A stretch of DNA of 64,000 nt from positions 2,664,001-2,728,000 of the forward strand of contig NZ_CP083553.1 of assembly GCF_025144465.1 (NCBI RefSeq), in the 5' to 3' direction. A program made the position numbers and the translations under genes. The notes below the pieces were generated by a model. That model was not told the DNA's origin. It did not search any database and saw only the letters and a list, made by a program, of their open reading frames with translations. Below are positions 34,982-42,415 of this stretch, one piece after another. How positions within the stretch are numbered: position 1 is the first letter of the stretch; the number at the start of each line of letters is the position of its first letter. The stretch is from Leisingera sp. S132. GTDB taxonomy: Bacteria; Pseudomonadota; Alphaproteobacteria; Rhodobacterales; Rhodobacteraceae.

Positions 34982-34996
34982 TTCTTGAATCAAGAA
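34982..34996. promoter_or_regulatory. 15-bp palindrome, candidate Lrp-type operator
   Basis: TTCTTGAATCAAGAA is a perfect 7+1+7 palindrome, 37 bases upstream of the hppD start and 100 bases upstream of the divergent Lrp gene. Its AT-rich symmetrical form and position fit the site of the adjacent regulator. Confidence 0.6.
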
Positions 34997-35096
34997 TACC
35001 GCATTCACGATGCAGGTTTTCCGCATAGTTTCGCACCAAACCATTGAAATTCGCGCAATTCCCGCGCAATAGTCTGAAAAACAGGAGCAATCACGC

Positions 35097-35552
35097 ATGC
35101 TTGATCCAACCGACACCAAGCTGCTCGCAGCCTTGCAGAGAAACGCGCACCTCACGGCTCAGGAATTGGGCGACCTGCTGAACTTGTCACCAAGCCAGGC
35201 CGGGCGGCGGCGCCAGCGGCTGGAGGCTGAGGGCTTCATCGAGGGCTACGCCGCCCGGCTGAATCCGGCCAAGCTGGGGCTGGCGGTCCAGGGATTTGTG
35301 CAGGTTCATCTCAGCAGCCACGGGCCGGAGCAGTCCAGAGGATTCTCCCGGCTGGTGGCCAGCCAGCCGGAAATCACTTCGGCCTGGACCATGACCGGCG
35401 AGGCCGATTACCTGTTGCGCGTCTACTGCACTGACCTGCAGGCGCTGAACACGCTGATCCACGAGATTCTGCTGCCCCATCCCGGAGTCGCGAGGGTTCA
35501 GAGCCAAATCGTGATGGCACAATTAAAACGCGACGCGCCGCTGCCAACTTAA
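35097..35552 (+). CDS. Lrp/AsnC-family regulator, probable hppD regulator
   Basis: 151 residues. The N-terminal helix-turn-helix (DTKLLAALQRNAHLTAQELG, then LSPSQAGRRRQRLEAEG) is followed by the RAM ligand-binding domain (about 65-145) with TMTGEADYLLRVYC. Typical Lrp length. It is divergent from hppD, as often seen for tyrosine catabolism regulators; an aromatic amino acid or its keto acid is the likely effector, by inference. Confidence 0.9.
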   Translation: MLDPTDTKLLAALQRNAHLTAQELGDLLNLSPSQAGRRRQRLEAEGFIEGYAARLNPAKLGLAVQGFVQVHLSSHGPEQSRGFSRLVASQPEITSAWTMTGEADYLLRVYCTDLQALNTLIHEILLPHPGVARVQSQIVMAQLKRDAPLPT

Positions 35553-35619
35553 CCAGCTGGGAAGGATTTGAGCTTAAAGATAAAGCGAAGACTATTGTAA
35601 CCCAAAGTGGAACTGTTCC

Positions 35620-36840
35620 GTGTCCTTTGTAGACCGCCGTGTTGAAACCCGCCCAACCAGCGGCGAGGCTCCGTTTGGCCTCAATGAGGTGTTTTTCTCA
35701 AGAACCGACAGCCGTGGGGTGATCCGCGCCGGAAACTATGTTTTCCGCCGCGTCGGCGCCTACCCATGGGAAGAATTGATCGGCGCCCCCCACAAGGTGA
35801 TCCGCCACCCCGATATGCCTAAAGGGGTGTTTTCGCTGTTCTGGGACACCATCCAGCGTGGTGAGAGCATGGGCGCCTACGTCAAGAACAAAGCCAAGGA
35901 CGGGCTGTACTACTGGGTGTTCGCCGTGGTGGTCCCATGTCAGGACGGCTATCTGTCGGCCCGCATCAAACCCAGCAGCAAGCTGTTTGATGAGGTCCGC
36001 GGCCAATACGCGAAAATGCTGAAGCGTGAAAAGGAAGAAGGCCTGAAGCCGGAGGAAAGTGCCCGCGGCCTTCTCGACTGGCTCAAAAGCCAGGGCTACG
36101 AGAACTATCATCAGTTTGCGGCCCATGCCCTCAGCCAGGAACTGATCGCGCGGGATAAGGGACTGGGAAACCAGGCGCATGCCCGGATTCAAGAACTGAC
36201 AAGCATGCTGCGGGACGCGGAAAAACTGGCAGAGGAAACCGATGGGCTGATTGCGGACTTCGATGCCATGCACACCATTCCGCACAACTTGCGGGTGCTG
36301 GCCTCCCGCATCGAGCCTTCGGGCGGCCCTGTCACGGTCCTGTCCCAGAACTATGGCGCCATGTCCAGGCAGATGTCCGATTGGTTCGGTGCCCACGTGA
36401 TGGGTGAGAACAGCAACTTCGCCAAGATCAAATCCTCCGTGAACGACAGTCTGTTTGTCGAGGGGATGGCCCGCATTCTGATCGAATGCGACACACAACT
36501 GCAGAAGGAGCGCCGCGACCTGGGCGAAGCTGATATGGAGTCGGAGCGCACGATCCTCGGCGATCTGGTCAAGCAGCAAGTCAAGCGCTCAGAAGACGGC
36601 ATGAAGGAAGTCGATGAGGAAGCCGCGCGCATTACCAGCGCCTGCCAGATCATGCACCGCCATTTCCTGGGCCTCAGTTCAACCCGGGTTCTGCTCAAGA
36701 TCGAAAGCGCCCGGCTGACTGATTCCGGGGAGACCCTGGCCGACATCATCGACCAGCTCGGCGGCTTCCAGGAACGGATCTCCCGGCGCCTGGACCGGAT
36801 CGCAAGCCTCAGCGAAGACATCCGCATGCTGGAGCAATAG
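35620..36840 (+). CDS. Aer-like PAS protein lacking a chemoreceptor signalling domain
   Basis: 406 residues, GTG start. The N-terminal PAS domain (residues about 20-120) is very Aer-like: VFFSRTDSRGVIRAGNYVF, GAPHKVIRHPDMPKGVF, YVKNKAKDGLYYWVFAVV, the pattern that binds FAD in redox-sensing receptors. The remaining 280 residues are alpha-helical with coiled-coil stretches (about 175-215 and 300-400). No transmembrane segment, HAMP domain or conserved MCP hairpin is seen. It is a soluble protein of unknown output; redox or oxygen sensing is inferred from the PAS domain. Confidence 0.75.
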   Translation: MSFVDRRVETRPTSGEAPFGLNEVFFSRTDSRGVIRAGNYVFRRVGAYPWEELIGAPHKVIRHPDMPKGVFSLFWDTIQRGESMGAYVKNKAKDGLYYWVFAVVVPCQDGYLSARIKPSSKLFDEVRGQYAKMLKREKEEGLKPEESARGLLDWLKSQGYENYHQFAAHALSQELIARDKGLGNQAHARIQELTSMLRDAEKLAEETDGLIADFDAMHTIPHNLRVLASRIEPSGGPVTVLSQNYGAMSRQMSDWFGAHVMGENSNFAKIKSSVNDSLFVEGMARILIECDTQLQKERRDLGEADMESERTILGDLVKQQVKRSEDGMKEVDEEAARITSACQIMHRHFLGLSSTRVLLKIESARLTDSGETLADIIDQLGGFQERISRRLDRIASLSEDIRMLEQ

Positions 36841-36929
36841 CGCCCCGCAGGCGCTCATTTGCCATAACAGCAACCCCGGCCCTTCTAAAGCCATTGCCAA
36901 GGTACCGGCGGGCTTGCGATACCTGTTTT

Positions 36930-38822
36930 ATGGAAGAGTTTTTCTATCAGGCAACCATTTACCTGGGCGCTGCGGTCATCGCAGTGCCGCTGGCGGCGCG
37001 TCTCGGTCTGGGATCGGTCCTGGGGTATCTAGCGGCCGGCATCGCAATCGGCCCAGTACTCGGCTTGACCGGTGCCGAAACCGAAGATCTGCGCCATTTT
37101 GCCGAGTTCGGAGTGGTGATGATGCTGTTCCTGATCGGGCTGGAGCTGGAACCCCGCGCGCTATGGGCGATGCGGGACAAGCTGATCGGCCTGGGCGGCA
37201 TGCAGGTTACCGCGTCGACGGTTGTCTTGATGGGCGCGGCCATGGCCATGGGCCAGCCATGGCATGTCAGCCTGGCAGTGGGGCTGGCGCTATCGCTGTC
37301 GTCCACCGCGATTGTGCTGCAGACACTATCGGAAAAGGGGCTGATGCAGACCGGTGGCGGCCGCGCGGCCTTTTCGGTGCTGCTGACGCAGGATATTGCG
37401 GTGATTCCGATCCTCGCCTTTTTGCCGCTTCTGGGCACCTACGCCATTCCCCAATTCTCTGCCGACGGCTCCATCAGCCGTGAAGCTGCGGGCGGGCACG
37501 GCGGCGGCCATGGATCCCTGTCACTGGTAGACGGGCTGCCCGGCTGGGCTGTGGCGCTGGTGACCCTGGCTGCGATCGCCTTCATCATCCTGGCAGGCAT
37601 CTACCTGACCCGGCCCCTGTTCCGCTTCATCCATGCCTCAAACCTGCGCGAAATGTACACCGCACTGGCGCTGATGATCGTGGTTGGCATTTCCTTTGTG
37701 ATGACCCTGGTCGGCCTGTCGCCGGCGCTTGGCGCCTTCCTGGCGGGCGTGGTCCTGGCCAACTCCGAGTTCCGCCACGAAATGGAAAGCGACCTCAACC
37801 CATTCAAGGGGCTTTTGCTCGGACTGTTCTTCATCACCGTGGGCGCCGGCATAAACTACCGCCAGTTCCTGGCCGATCCAGGCGATCTGATCGGGCTGGC
37901 GCTCTTGGTGATCTTCGCCAAGGGGGTGGTGCTGTTTGCCGTCGGCCGTGCTTTCGGGCTGCGCCGGCGCCGGCTGTGGCTGTTCACCCTCAGCCTTGCC
38001 CAGGCCGGGGAATTCGGCTTTGTGCTGCTGGCGTTCTCCACCCAGCTCAACGTTCTTCCGGCGGCGCTGTCAGAGAAACTGCTGCTTGTGATCGCCCTGT
38101 CGATGCTGATCACCCCGCTGCTGTTCATTGCCTATGACCTGCTGTCCAAGCGCATGGGAGAGCCGCTGCAGGCACCTGAGCCGGACGAAATAGACGAAGA
38201 AGGGCCGGTGATTATCGCGGGCATCGGACGTTTCGGCCAGATCGTCAACCGGCTGGTGCAGGCCAGCGGCTTCAAGACTGTTGTGCTGGACCACGATATG
38301 GAAGCAGTGCAGCTGATGCGCCGCTTCGGTGTCAAAAGCTTCCTCGGCGACCCCACCCGCCCCGAGCTCCTGAAGGCTGCAGGCATCGCCAAGGCCAAGG
38401 TGTTTGTGGTGGCGCTGGACGATCCAGAGGGCGTGGTGAAAATGGTGTCCTATGTGCGCCGTGCCTATCCGGACCTGCACATCATCGCCCGCGCCAAGGA
38501 CCGCAACCACGTCTACGAGCTGTATCAGGCCGGCGCCGATGACATCGTGCGCGAATTGTTCGACAGCTCAGTCCGTGCCGGCCGCTATGTGCTCGAAAAC
38601 GTCGGCCTCAGCGAGTATGAAGCGGCACAGGCGGCGCAGACCTTCTATAATCATGACCGCCAGAACCTGCGCGACCTGGCGCAGCACTGGATGCCGGGTG
38701 TGCCGGCCAGCCAGAACCCGGCCTATATTGAACGGGCGCAGGAACTGGAAAAAGCAATCGAAAGCGCGATCTTCGAGATGGCCGAGAGAAAGCGCAAGAG
38801 GTCGTCGGAAGCTGCAGAATAA
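36930..38822 (+). CDS. Kef-type potassium/proton antiporter with RCK domain
   Basis: 630 residues. The first 400 contain about 12-13 membrane segments of the CPA2 family (GLGSVLGYLAAGIAIGPVLG, FLIGLELEP, LSPALGAFLAGVVLANSEF). From residue about 424 a TrkA-N/RCK domain begins with the nucleotide-binding loop IIAGIGRFGQIV. It is predicted to export K+ in exchange for H+ under stress control. The ATG at 36930 (MEEFFYQATIY) is chosen by homology; no clear ribosome site precedes it. A strong terminator follows. Confidence 0.9.
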   Translation: MEEFFYQATIYLGAAVIAVPLAARLGLGSVLGYLAAGIAIGPVLGLTGAETEDLRHFAEFGVVMMLFLIGLELEPRALWAMRDKLIGLGGMQVTASTVVLMGAAMAMGQPWHVSLAVGLALSLSSTAIVLQTLSEKGLMQTGGGRAAFSVLLTQDIAVIPILAFLPLLGTYAIPQFSADGSISREAAGGHGGGHGSLSLVDGLPGWAVALVTLAAIAFIILAGIYLTRPLFRFIHASNLREMYTALALMIVVGISFVMTLVGLSPALGAFLAGVVLANSEFRHEMESDLNPFKGLLLGLFFITVGAGINYRQFLADPGDLIGLALLVIFAKGVVLFAVGRAFGLRRRRLWLFTLSLAQAGEFGFVLLAFSTQLNVLPAALSEKLLLVIALSMLITPLLFIAYDLLSKRMGEPLQAPEPDEIDEEGPVIIAGIGRFGQIVNRLVQASGFKTVVLDHDMEAVQLMRRFGVKSFLGDPTRPELLKAAGIAKAKVFVVALDDPEGVVKMVSYVRRAYPDLHIIARAKDRNHVYELYQAGADDIVRELFDSSVRAGRYVLENVGLSEYEAAQAAQTFYNHDRQNLRDLAQHWMPGVPASQNPAYIERAQELEKAIESAIFEMAERKRKRSSEAAE

Positions 38823-38823
38823 T

Positions 38824-38850
38824 AAAACCCCGGCATCAAGCCGGGGTTTT
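38824..38850 (+). terminator. rho-independent terminator between Kef gene and cobT
   Basis: AAAACCCCGGC (38824-38834) pairs perfectly with GCCGGGGTTTT (38840-38850). A-run and T-run on both sides make it active in both directions. Confidence 0.9.
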
Positions 38851-38875
38851 CCGTTTCACGGCGTAGACCAACGGA

Positions 38876-39892
38876 TCAGCCGTCCGACACTCCGGCTTCG
38901 GCAAAGGTGGCCATGCCGCTGTGGCAGGCAATGGCGCCCTTCAAAATCTGGATCGCCAGCGCGGCACCGGATGCTTCGCCCAGGCGCAGGCCCAGCGACA
39001 ACAGCGGCTCCTTGCCAAGTTTTGCAAGCAACGCCGCGTGCGCGCCTTCGGCGCTTTGGTGGCCCGCAACCGTATGGTCCAGCGCGCCATCCGCCGTCTG
39101 CAGCAGGCACGCAGCTGCCGCACAGCAGATGAACCCGTCGAGGATCACCGGAATGCGCAGCACACGGGCCGCGGCTATGGCACCCGCCATGGCCGCAATT
39201 TCCCGCCCGCCGAGACAGGCCAGCGCATCCAATCCGTCGCGGATTGCACTCCCATGCAGCGCCACACCCTCAGCAACCACACGGGTTTTGTTGGCAAGGC
39301 CCGCATCGTCCACGCCGGTGCCGCGACCGGTCCAGTCTGCGGCCTCACCCCCAAACAACGCGCAAGCCAGGGCCGCTGCCGGGGTGGTGTTGCCGATCCC
39401 CATCTCGCCAACCACCAGCAGATCCGCAGACGGATCCACAACGTCCCAGCCAGCCTTCAACGCTGCCAGCAGATCTTCCTGGCTCATCGCGGCGCCTTTG
39501 GTGAAGTCGGCGGTCGGGCGGTCCAGCTCCAGCGCATGCACATCCATGCGGGCCCCGGCCAGCTTGGCCAGCTGGTTGATTGCAGCGCCGCCGTGCTCGA
39601 AGTTGATCACCATCTGCGCCGTCACTTCTGCCGGAAAAGCCGAGACCCCCTGCTCCATCACCCCATGATTGCCGGCAAACACGATCACCTGCGGCGCTGT
39701 GATTTCAGGCCGGTCGCTGCCCCGCCAGCCGCCGTACCATACCGCCAGTTCCTCCAGCCGCCCAAGTGCGCCCGGCGGTTTTGTCAGCTGGCCATTGCGT
39801 GCCGCCGCACCGGCGACAGACCTTTGGTCCTGGGCCGGCGCACCAGCCAGTGCGGCGCGGAAATCATCAAGGGAGGAAAGCTGTGGCAGCAT
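38876..39892 (-). CDS. cobT: nicotinate-nucleotide:dimethylbenzimidazole phosphoribosyltransferase
   Basis: 338 residues, normal length. It makes alpha-ribazole phosphate for the lower ligand of B12 (named cobU in P. denitrificans; not the chelatase subunit also called CobT). Motifs: [45 protein letters not shown] and [11 protein letters not shown] with the catalytic Glu. A longer frame exists upstream, but ATG 39892 has a GAGG ribosome site and the right N-terminus. Divergent from cobS by 100 bases. Confidence 0.95.
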   Translation of the reverse strand: MLPQLSSLDDFRAALAGAPAQDQRSVAGAAARNGQLTKPPGALGRLEELAVWYGGWRGSDRPEITAPQVIVFAGNHGVMEQGVSAFPAEVTAQMVINFEHGGAAINQLAKLAGARMDVHALELDRPTADFTKGAAMSQEDLLAALKAGWDVVDPSADLLVVGEMGIGNTTPAAALACALFGGEAADWTGRGTGVDDAGLANKTRVVAEGVALHGSAIRDGLDALACLGGREIAAMAGAIAAARVLRIPVILDGFICCAAAACLLQTADGALDHTVAGHQSAEGAHAALLAKLGKEPLLSLGLRLGEASGAALAIQILKGAIACHSGMATFAEAGVSDG

Positions 39893-39992
39893 GTGAAAGC
39901 CTCGTTGCATCTGAGTGGTGGACGCGGATAAAGCGGATTGACCCTCTTTAACCGCTAGCAGCCCCGCCGCAAGCACTGCAATAGGCCCGCGA

Positions 39993-40751
39993 ATGCGAAA
40001 AAACGACATACAGCCAAAAGACGTGCTGCTGGCACTGGTGCTGCTGACCCGGCTGCCGCTGCCGCAATTGCCGGCGCAAGCATTCCAGCGGCAGGCCAAG
40101 GCGGCTTGGGCCTTTCCCCTGGCAGGCCTTGCCGTTGCCCTGCCTGCGGCACTGCTGGCCGCGCTGGCGCTTGCTGCCGGGCTGCCTGCTATGGTGGCCG
40201 CGGGTCTGGCGCTGGCAGTGCAGGTGATGCTGACCGGCGCCATGCATGAGGACGGGCTGGCCGATACCGCCGACGGGCTTTGGGGCGGGTTCACCCGCGA
40301 ACGGCGGCTGGAAATCATACGGGACAGCCGCATCGGGGCCTATGGGGTGATCGCATTGATCCTAGGCCTGGGCCTGCGCTGGAGCGGTCTGGCAGCGCTG
40401 TTTGACGCCGCGGGCGTCTGGCCGCTTCTGGCACTTGCATTGCTGAGCCGGGCCGTGATGCCCGCATTGATGGCCGCGCTTCCCAACGCCCGTTCGGCCG
40501 GTCTGTCGCAGACCGTCGGGCGCCCCGGCACCCTGCCATGCCTCCTGGCCGCCGGGCTGGCCATCCTTCTGTCGCTGCCGCTTATTGGCGGCACTGCATT
40601 TGCTGCGGCTTTGGCGATGGGCGCCGCTGCGGCCGGACTGGGCCGGGTGGCAAAGGCCAAGATCGGCGGGCAGACCGGCGATATCCTTGGCGCCTCCCAG
40701 CAAGTTGCTGAGATCGCAGGCTTGCTCACCCTGCTTGCGCTCTGCAGCTAG
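39993..40751 (+). CDS. cobS: adenosylcobinamide-GDP ribazoletransferase (cobalamin 5'-phosphate synthase)
   Basis: 252 residues, integral membrane protein with about six hydrophobic segments. It joins adenosylcobinamide-GDP to alpha-ribazole (phosphate), the last assembly step (named cobV in P. denitrificans). The family motif [15 protein letters not shown] near residue 85-99 and RDSRIGAYG are intact. It is divergent from cobT, and the shared 100-base region should carry both promoters; no riboswitch was recognised there. Confidence 0.94.
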   Translation: MRKNDIQPKDVLLALVLLTRLPLPQLPAQAFQRQAKAAWAFPLAGLAVALPAALLAALALAAGLPAMVAAGLALAVQVMLTGAMHEDGLADTADGLWGGFTRERRLEIIRDSRIGAYGVIALILGLGLRWSGLAALFDAAGVWPLLALALLSRAVMPALMAALPNARSAGLSQTVGRPGTLPCLLAAGLAILLSLPLIGGTAFAAALAMGAAAAGLGRVAKAKIGGQTGDILGASQQVAEIAGLLTLLALCS

Positions 40752-40766
40752 ACTGCCTTCAGACGC

Positions 40767-40796
40767 GAAAAGGGCCGTGCCAATTCAGGCACGGCC
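40767..40796 (-). terminator. terminator of carD
   Basis: GGGCCGTGCC (40771-40780) pairs perfectly with GGCACGGCCC (40787-40796). AAAA at 40767-40770 gives a T-run on the minus strand, so it ends the carD transcript and may also serve cobS. Confidence 0.8.
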
Positions 40797-40822
40797 CCGT
40801 CAATTCAAAGTCACCGCAAATG

Positions 40823-41332
40823 TCAGGCAGCGCGGGAGGTCAGGACCTCATCCACCTGCTTGGCAGCAGCAATTTCATCATTACCGGAAACGGCGGCCAC
40901 TTCCCGCGTCAGGCGCTCCAGTGCAGCCTCATACAGCTGACGCTCGGAATAGCTTTGCTCGCGCTGGTCGTCAGTGCGGTGCAGGTCGCGCACCACCTCG
41001 GCGATAGAGATCAGATCGCCGGAGTTGATCTTTTGCTCATACTCCTGGGCACGGCGCGACCACATGGCGCGTTTGACCTTGGCCTTGCCCTTCAGCGTCT
41101 TCATCGCCTGGGCGATCACGTCCGGCGAGCTGAGGGAGCGCATGCCCACTTCGGTCGCCTTGTTGGTCGGCACCCGCAGGGTCATTTTGTCCTTTTCAAA
41201 GGTGATCACGAAAAGCTCCAGCGCAAAGCCGGCCACTTCCTGCTCCTCGATCGAGATGATCTGGCCGACGCCATGCGCCGGGTAGACCACATACTCATTG
41301 GGGCGGAATTCGAGCTTCTTCGACTTGGTCAT
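40823..41332 (-). CDS. carD: CarD-family transcription factor
   Basis: 169 residues. The N-terminal RNA-polymerase-interacting domain reads EYVVYPAHGVGQIISIEEQEV and the C-terminal helical DNA-binding part includes MRSLSSPDVIAQAMKTL and MWSRRAQEYEQKINSGD. CarD binds the RNA polymerase beta subunit and stabilises open complexes at many promoters. It is the last gene of a minus-strand series with fdxA, and has its own terminator on both sides, so it is probably transcribed alone. Confidence 0.93.
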   Translation of the reverse strand: MTKSKKLEFRPNEYVVYPAHGVGQIISIEEQEVAGFALELFVITFEKDKMTLRVPTNKATEVGMRSLSSPDVIAQAMKTLKGKAKVKRAMWSRRAQEYEQKINSGDLISIAEVVRDLHRTDDQREQSYSERQLYEAALERLTREVAAVSGNDEIAAAKQVDEVLTSRAA

Positions 41333-41632
41333 ACAGGTTCTTCCTCACTCATGGCCGGGCGGCACCGGCACTGTGGCGGAAAAAATCTCCAGTTCCGGTC
41401 AGTTCAGTTTGACCAGCCTTCAGGACACTTTCTCCGCAGAAATACCGCCCATTATGCGCACCACTGCTACGGCGCACCGGGGGCGGACTCCGATTGTTTA
41501 TGTCTATTGTGGCTCAAGAATACCATAAAAAAGGGCCGCCCGAAAGGCGGCCTGCTGGCAAGGGCCCGTGAAAACCCGTAGCAATACGGCGGTTTTCCGC
41601 ACAAATGCGGCATTGCCGCACGAGGCAGAGAA
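41333..41632. other. intergenic region between carD and fdxA
   Basis: The 300 bases contain no credible gene. They hold the fdxA terminator (41522-41552) and, between it and carD, an AT-richer stretch that must carry the carD promoter; no clear -35/-10 pair stands out. Confidence 0.5.
41522..41552 (-). terminator. rho-independent terminator of fdxA
   Basis: GGCCGCC (41534-41540) pairs with GGCGGCC (41546-41552), and the run of A at 41527-41532 supplies six T on the minus strand after the hairpin. Confidence 0.85.
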
Positions 41633-41971
41633 TCAGCCGCCTTCGCCGGGCGCCTCGGAGAAGTACTTCTCCATTTTGCCCTCTTCGCCGTCGCGTTCCT
41701 CATACCCAGGCATCGGATCTTTCTTGGACACAATCACCGGCCACAGCTCTGCATACTTGCGGTTGAACTCGACCCATTTGTCCATATCCGGCTCGGTATC
41801 CGGGCGGATTGCGTCTGCCGGGCATTCCGGTTCGCAAACGCCGCAGTCGATGCATTCGTCGGGATGGATCACAAGGGTGTTCTCGCCCTCATAGAAACAG
41901 TCCACCGGGCATACCTCGACACAGTCGGTGTATTTGCAGGCGATGCAGTTTTCCGTCACGACATAGGTCAT
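41633..41971 (-). CDS. fdxA: seven-iron ferredoxin FdxA
   Basis: 112 residues. Cysteine pattern [17 protein letters not shown] followed by [12 protein letters not shown] is that of [3Fe-4S][4Fe-4S] ferredoxins, and the C-terminal extension (about 60-112) is typical of the proteobacterial FdxA form. It is a soluble electron carrier. It lies downstream of the S4-protein gene on the same strand with 62 bases between. Confidence 0.93.
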   Translation of the reverse strand: MTYVVTENCIACKYTDCVEVCPVDCFYEGENTLVIHPDECIDCGVCEPECPADAIRPDTEPDMDKWVEFNRKYAELWPVIVSKKDPMPGYEERDGEEGKMEKYFSEAPGEGG

Positions 41972-42033
41972 TGTACCGAGTCCCGTTATCCGTTTGCGCC
42001 TAGCTAATCCAGACGCGGCTGCACTTCAAGGCG

Positions 42034-42408
42034 TCAATAGCCCCCGGACTTGCGGGTAAGATCAAGCGCCCTGCGGGCTTTTTTGTCCGGGCGGCCTTTT
42101 CCCTCGAACTTTGGATTGGCCGGAACTTTTTCCTGCTTTTCCGTCATGTCGAAGTACAGCGCCTGCGCCTCGGGCGCCGGGCCGCGGCGTTCGCCGATGG
42201 CCTCAACCCGCACCACGCGGATCACTTTTGCCTGAGCGAAGGTCAGAACGTCACCCGGGGTGACGTTCTGAGCCGGTTTCAGTGCCTTGCTGCCGTTCAG
42301 GCGCACATGGCCCGCGCTGACCTGTTTCGCGGCCAGGCTGCGGGTTTTGAAAAACCGCGCGTGCCACAGCCACTTGTCGATGCGGATCTTGGGCGCCCCC
42401 TCAGTCAT
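42034..42408 (-). CDS. hslR: S4-domain RNA-binding protein (Hsp15-like)
   Basis: 124 residues. The S4 domain (IRIDKWLWHARFFKTRSLAAK, key residues DKWLWHARFFKTR, then GHVRLNGSKALKP) spans about 8-75; the C-terminus is basic (RPDKKARRALDLTRKSGG). Hsp15 binds 50S subunits carrying stalled nascent chains. It starts 7 bases after the helicase stop, so the two are co-transcribed. Confidence 0.85.
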   Translation of the reverse strand: MTEGAPKIRIDKWLWHARFFKTRSLAAKQVSAGHVRLNGSKALKPAQNVTPGDVLTFAQAKVIRVVRVEAIGERRGPAPEAQALYFDMTEKQEKVPANPKFEGKGRPDKKARRALDLTRKSGGY

Positions 42409-42415
42409 GGCCGGG

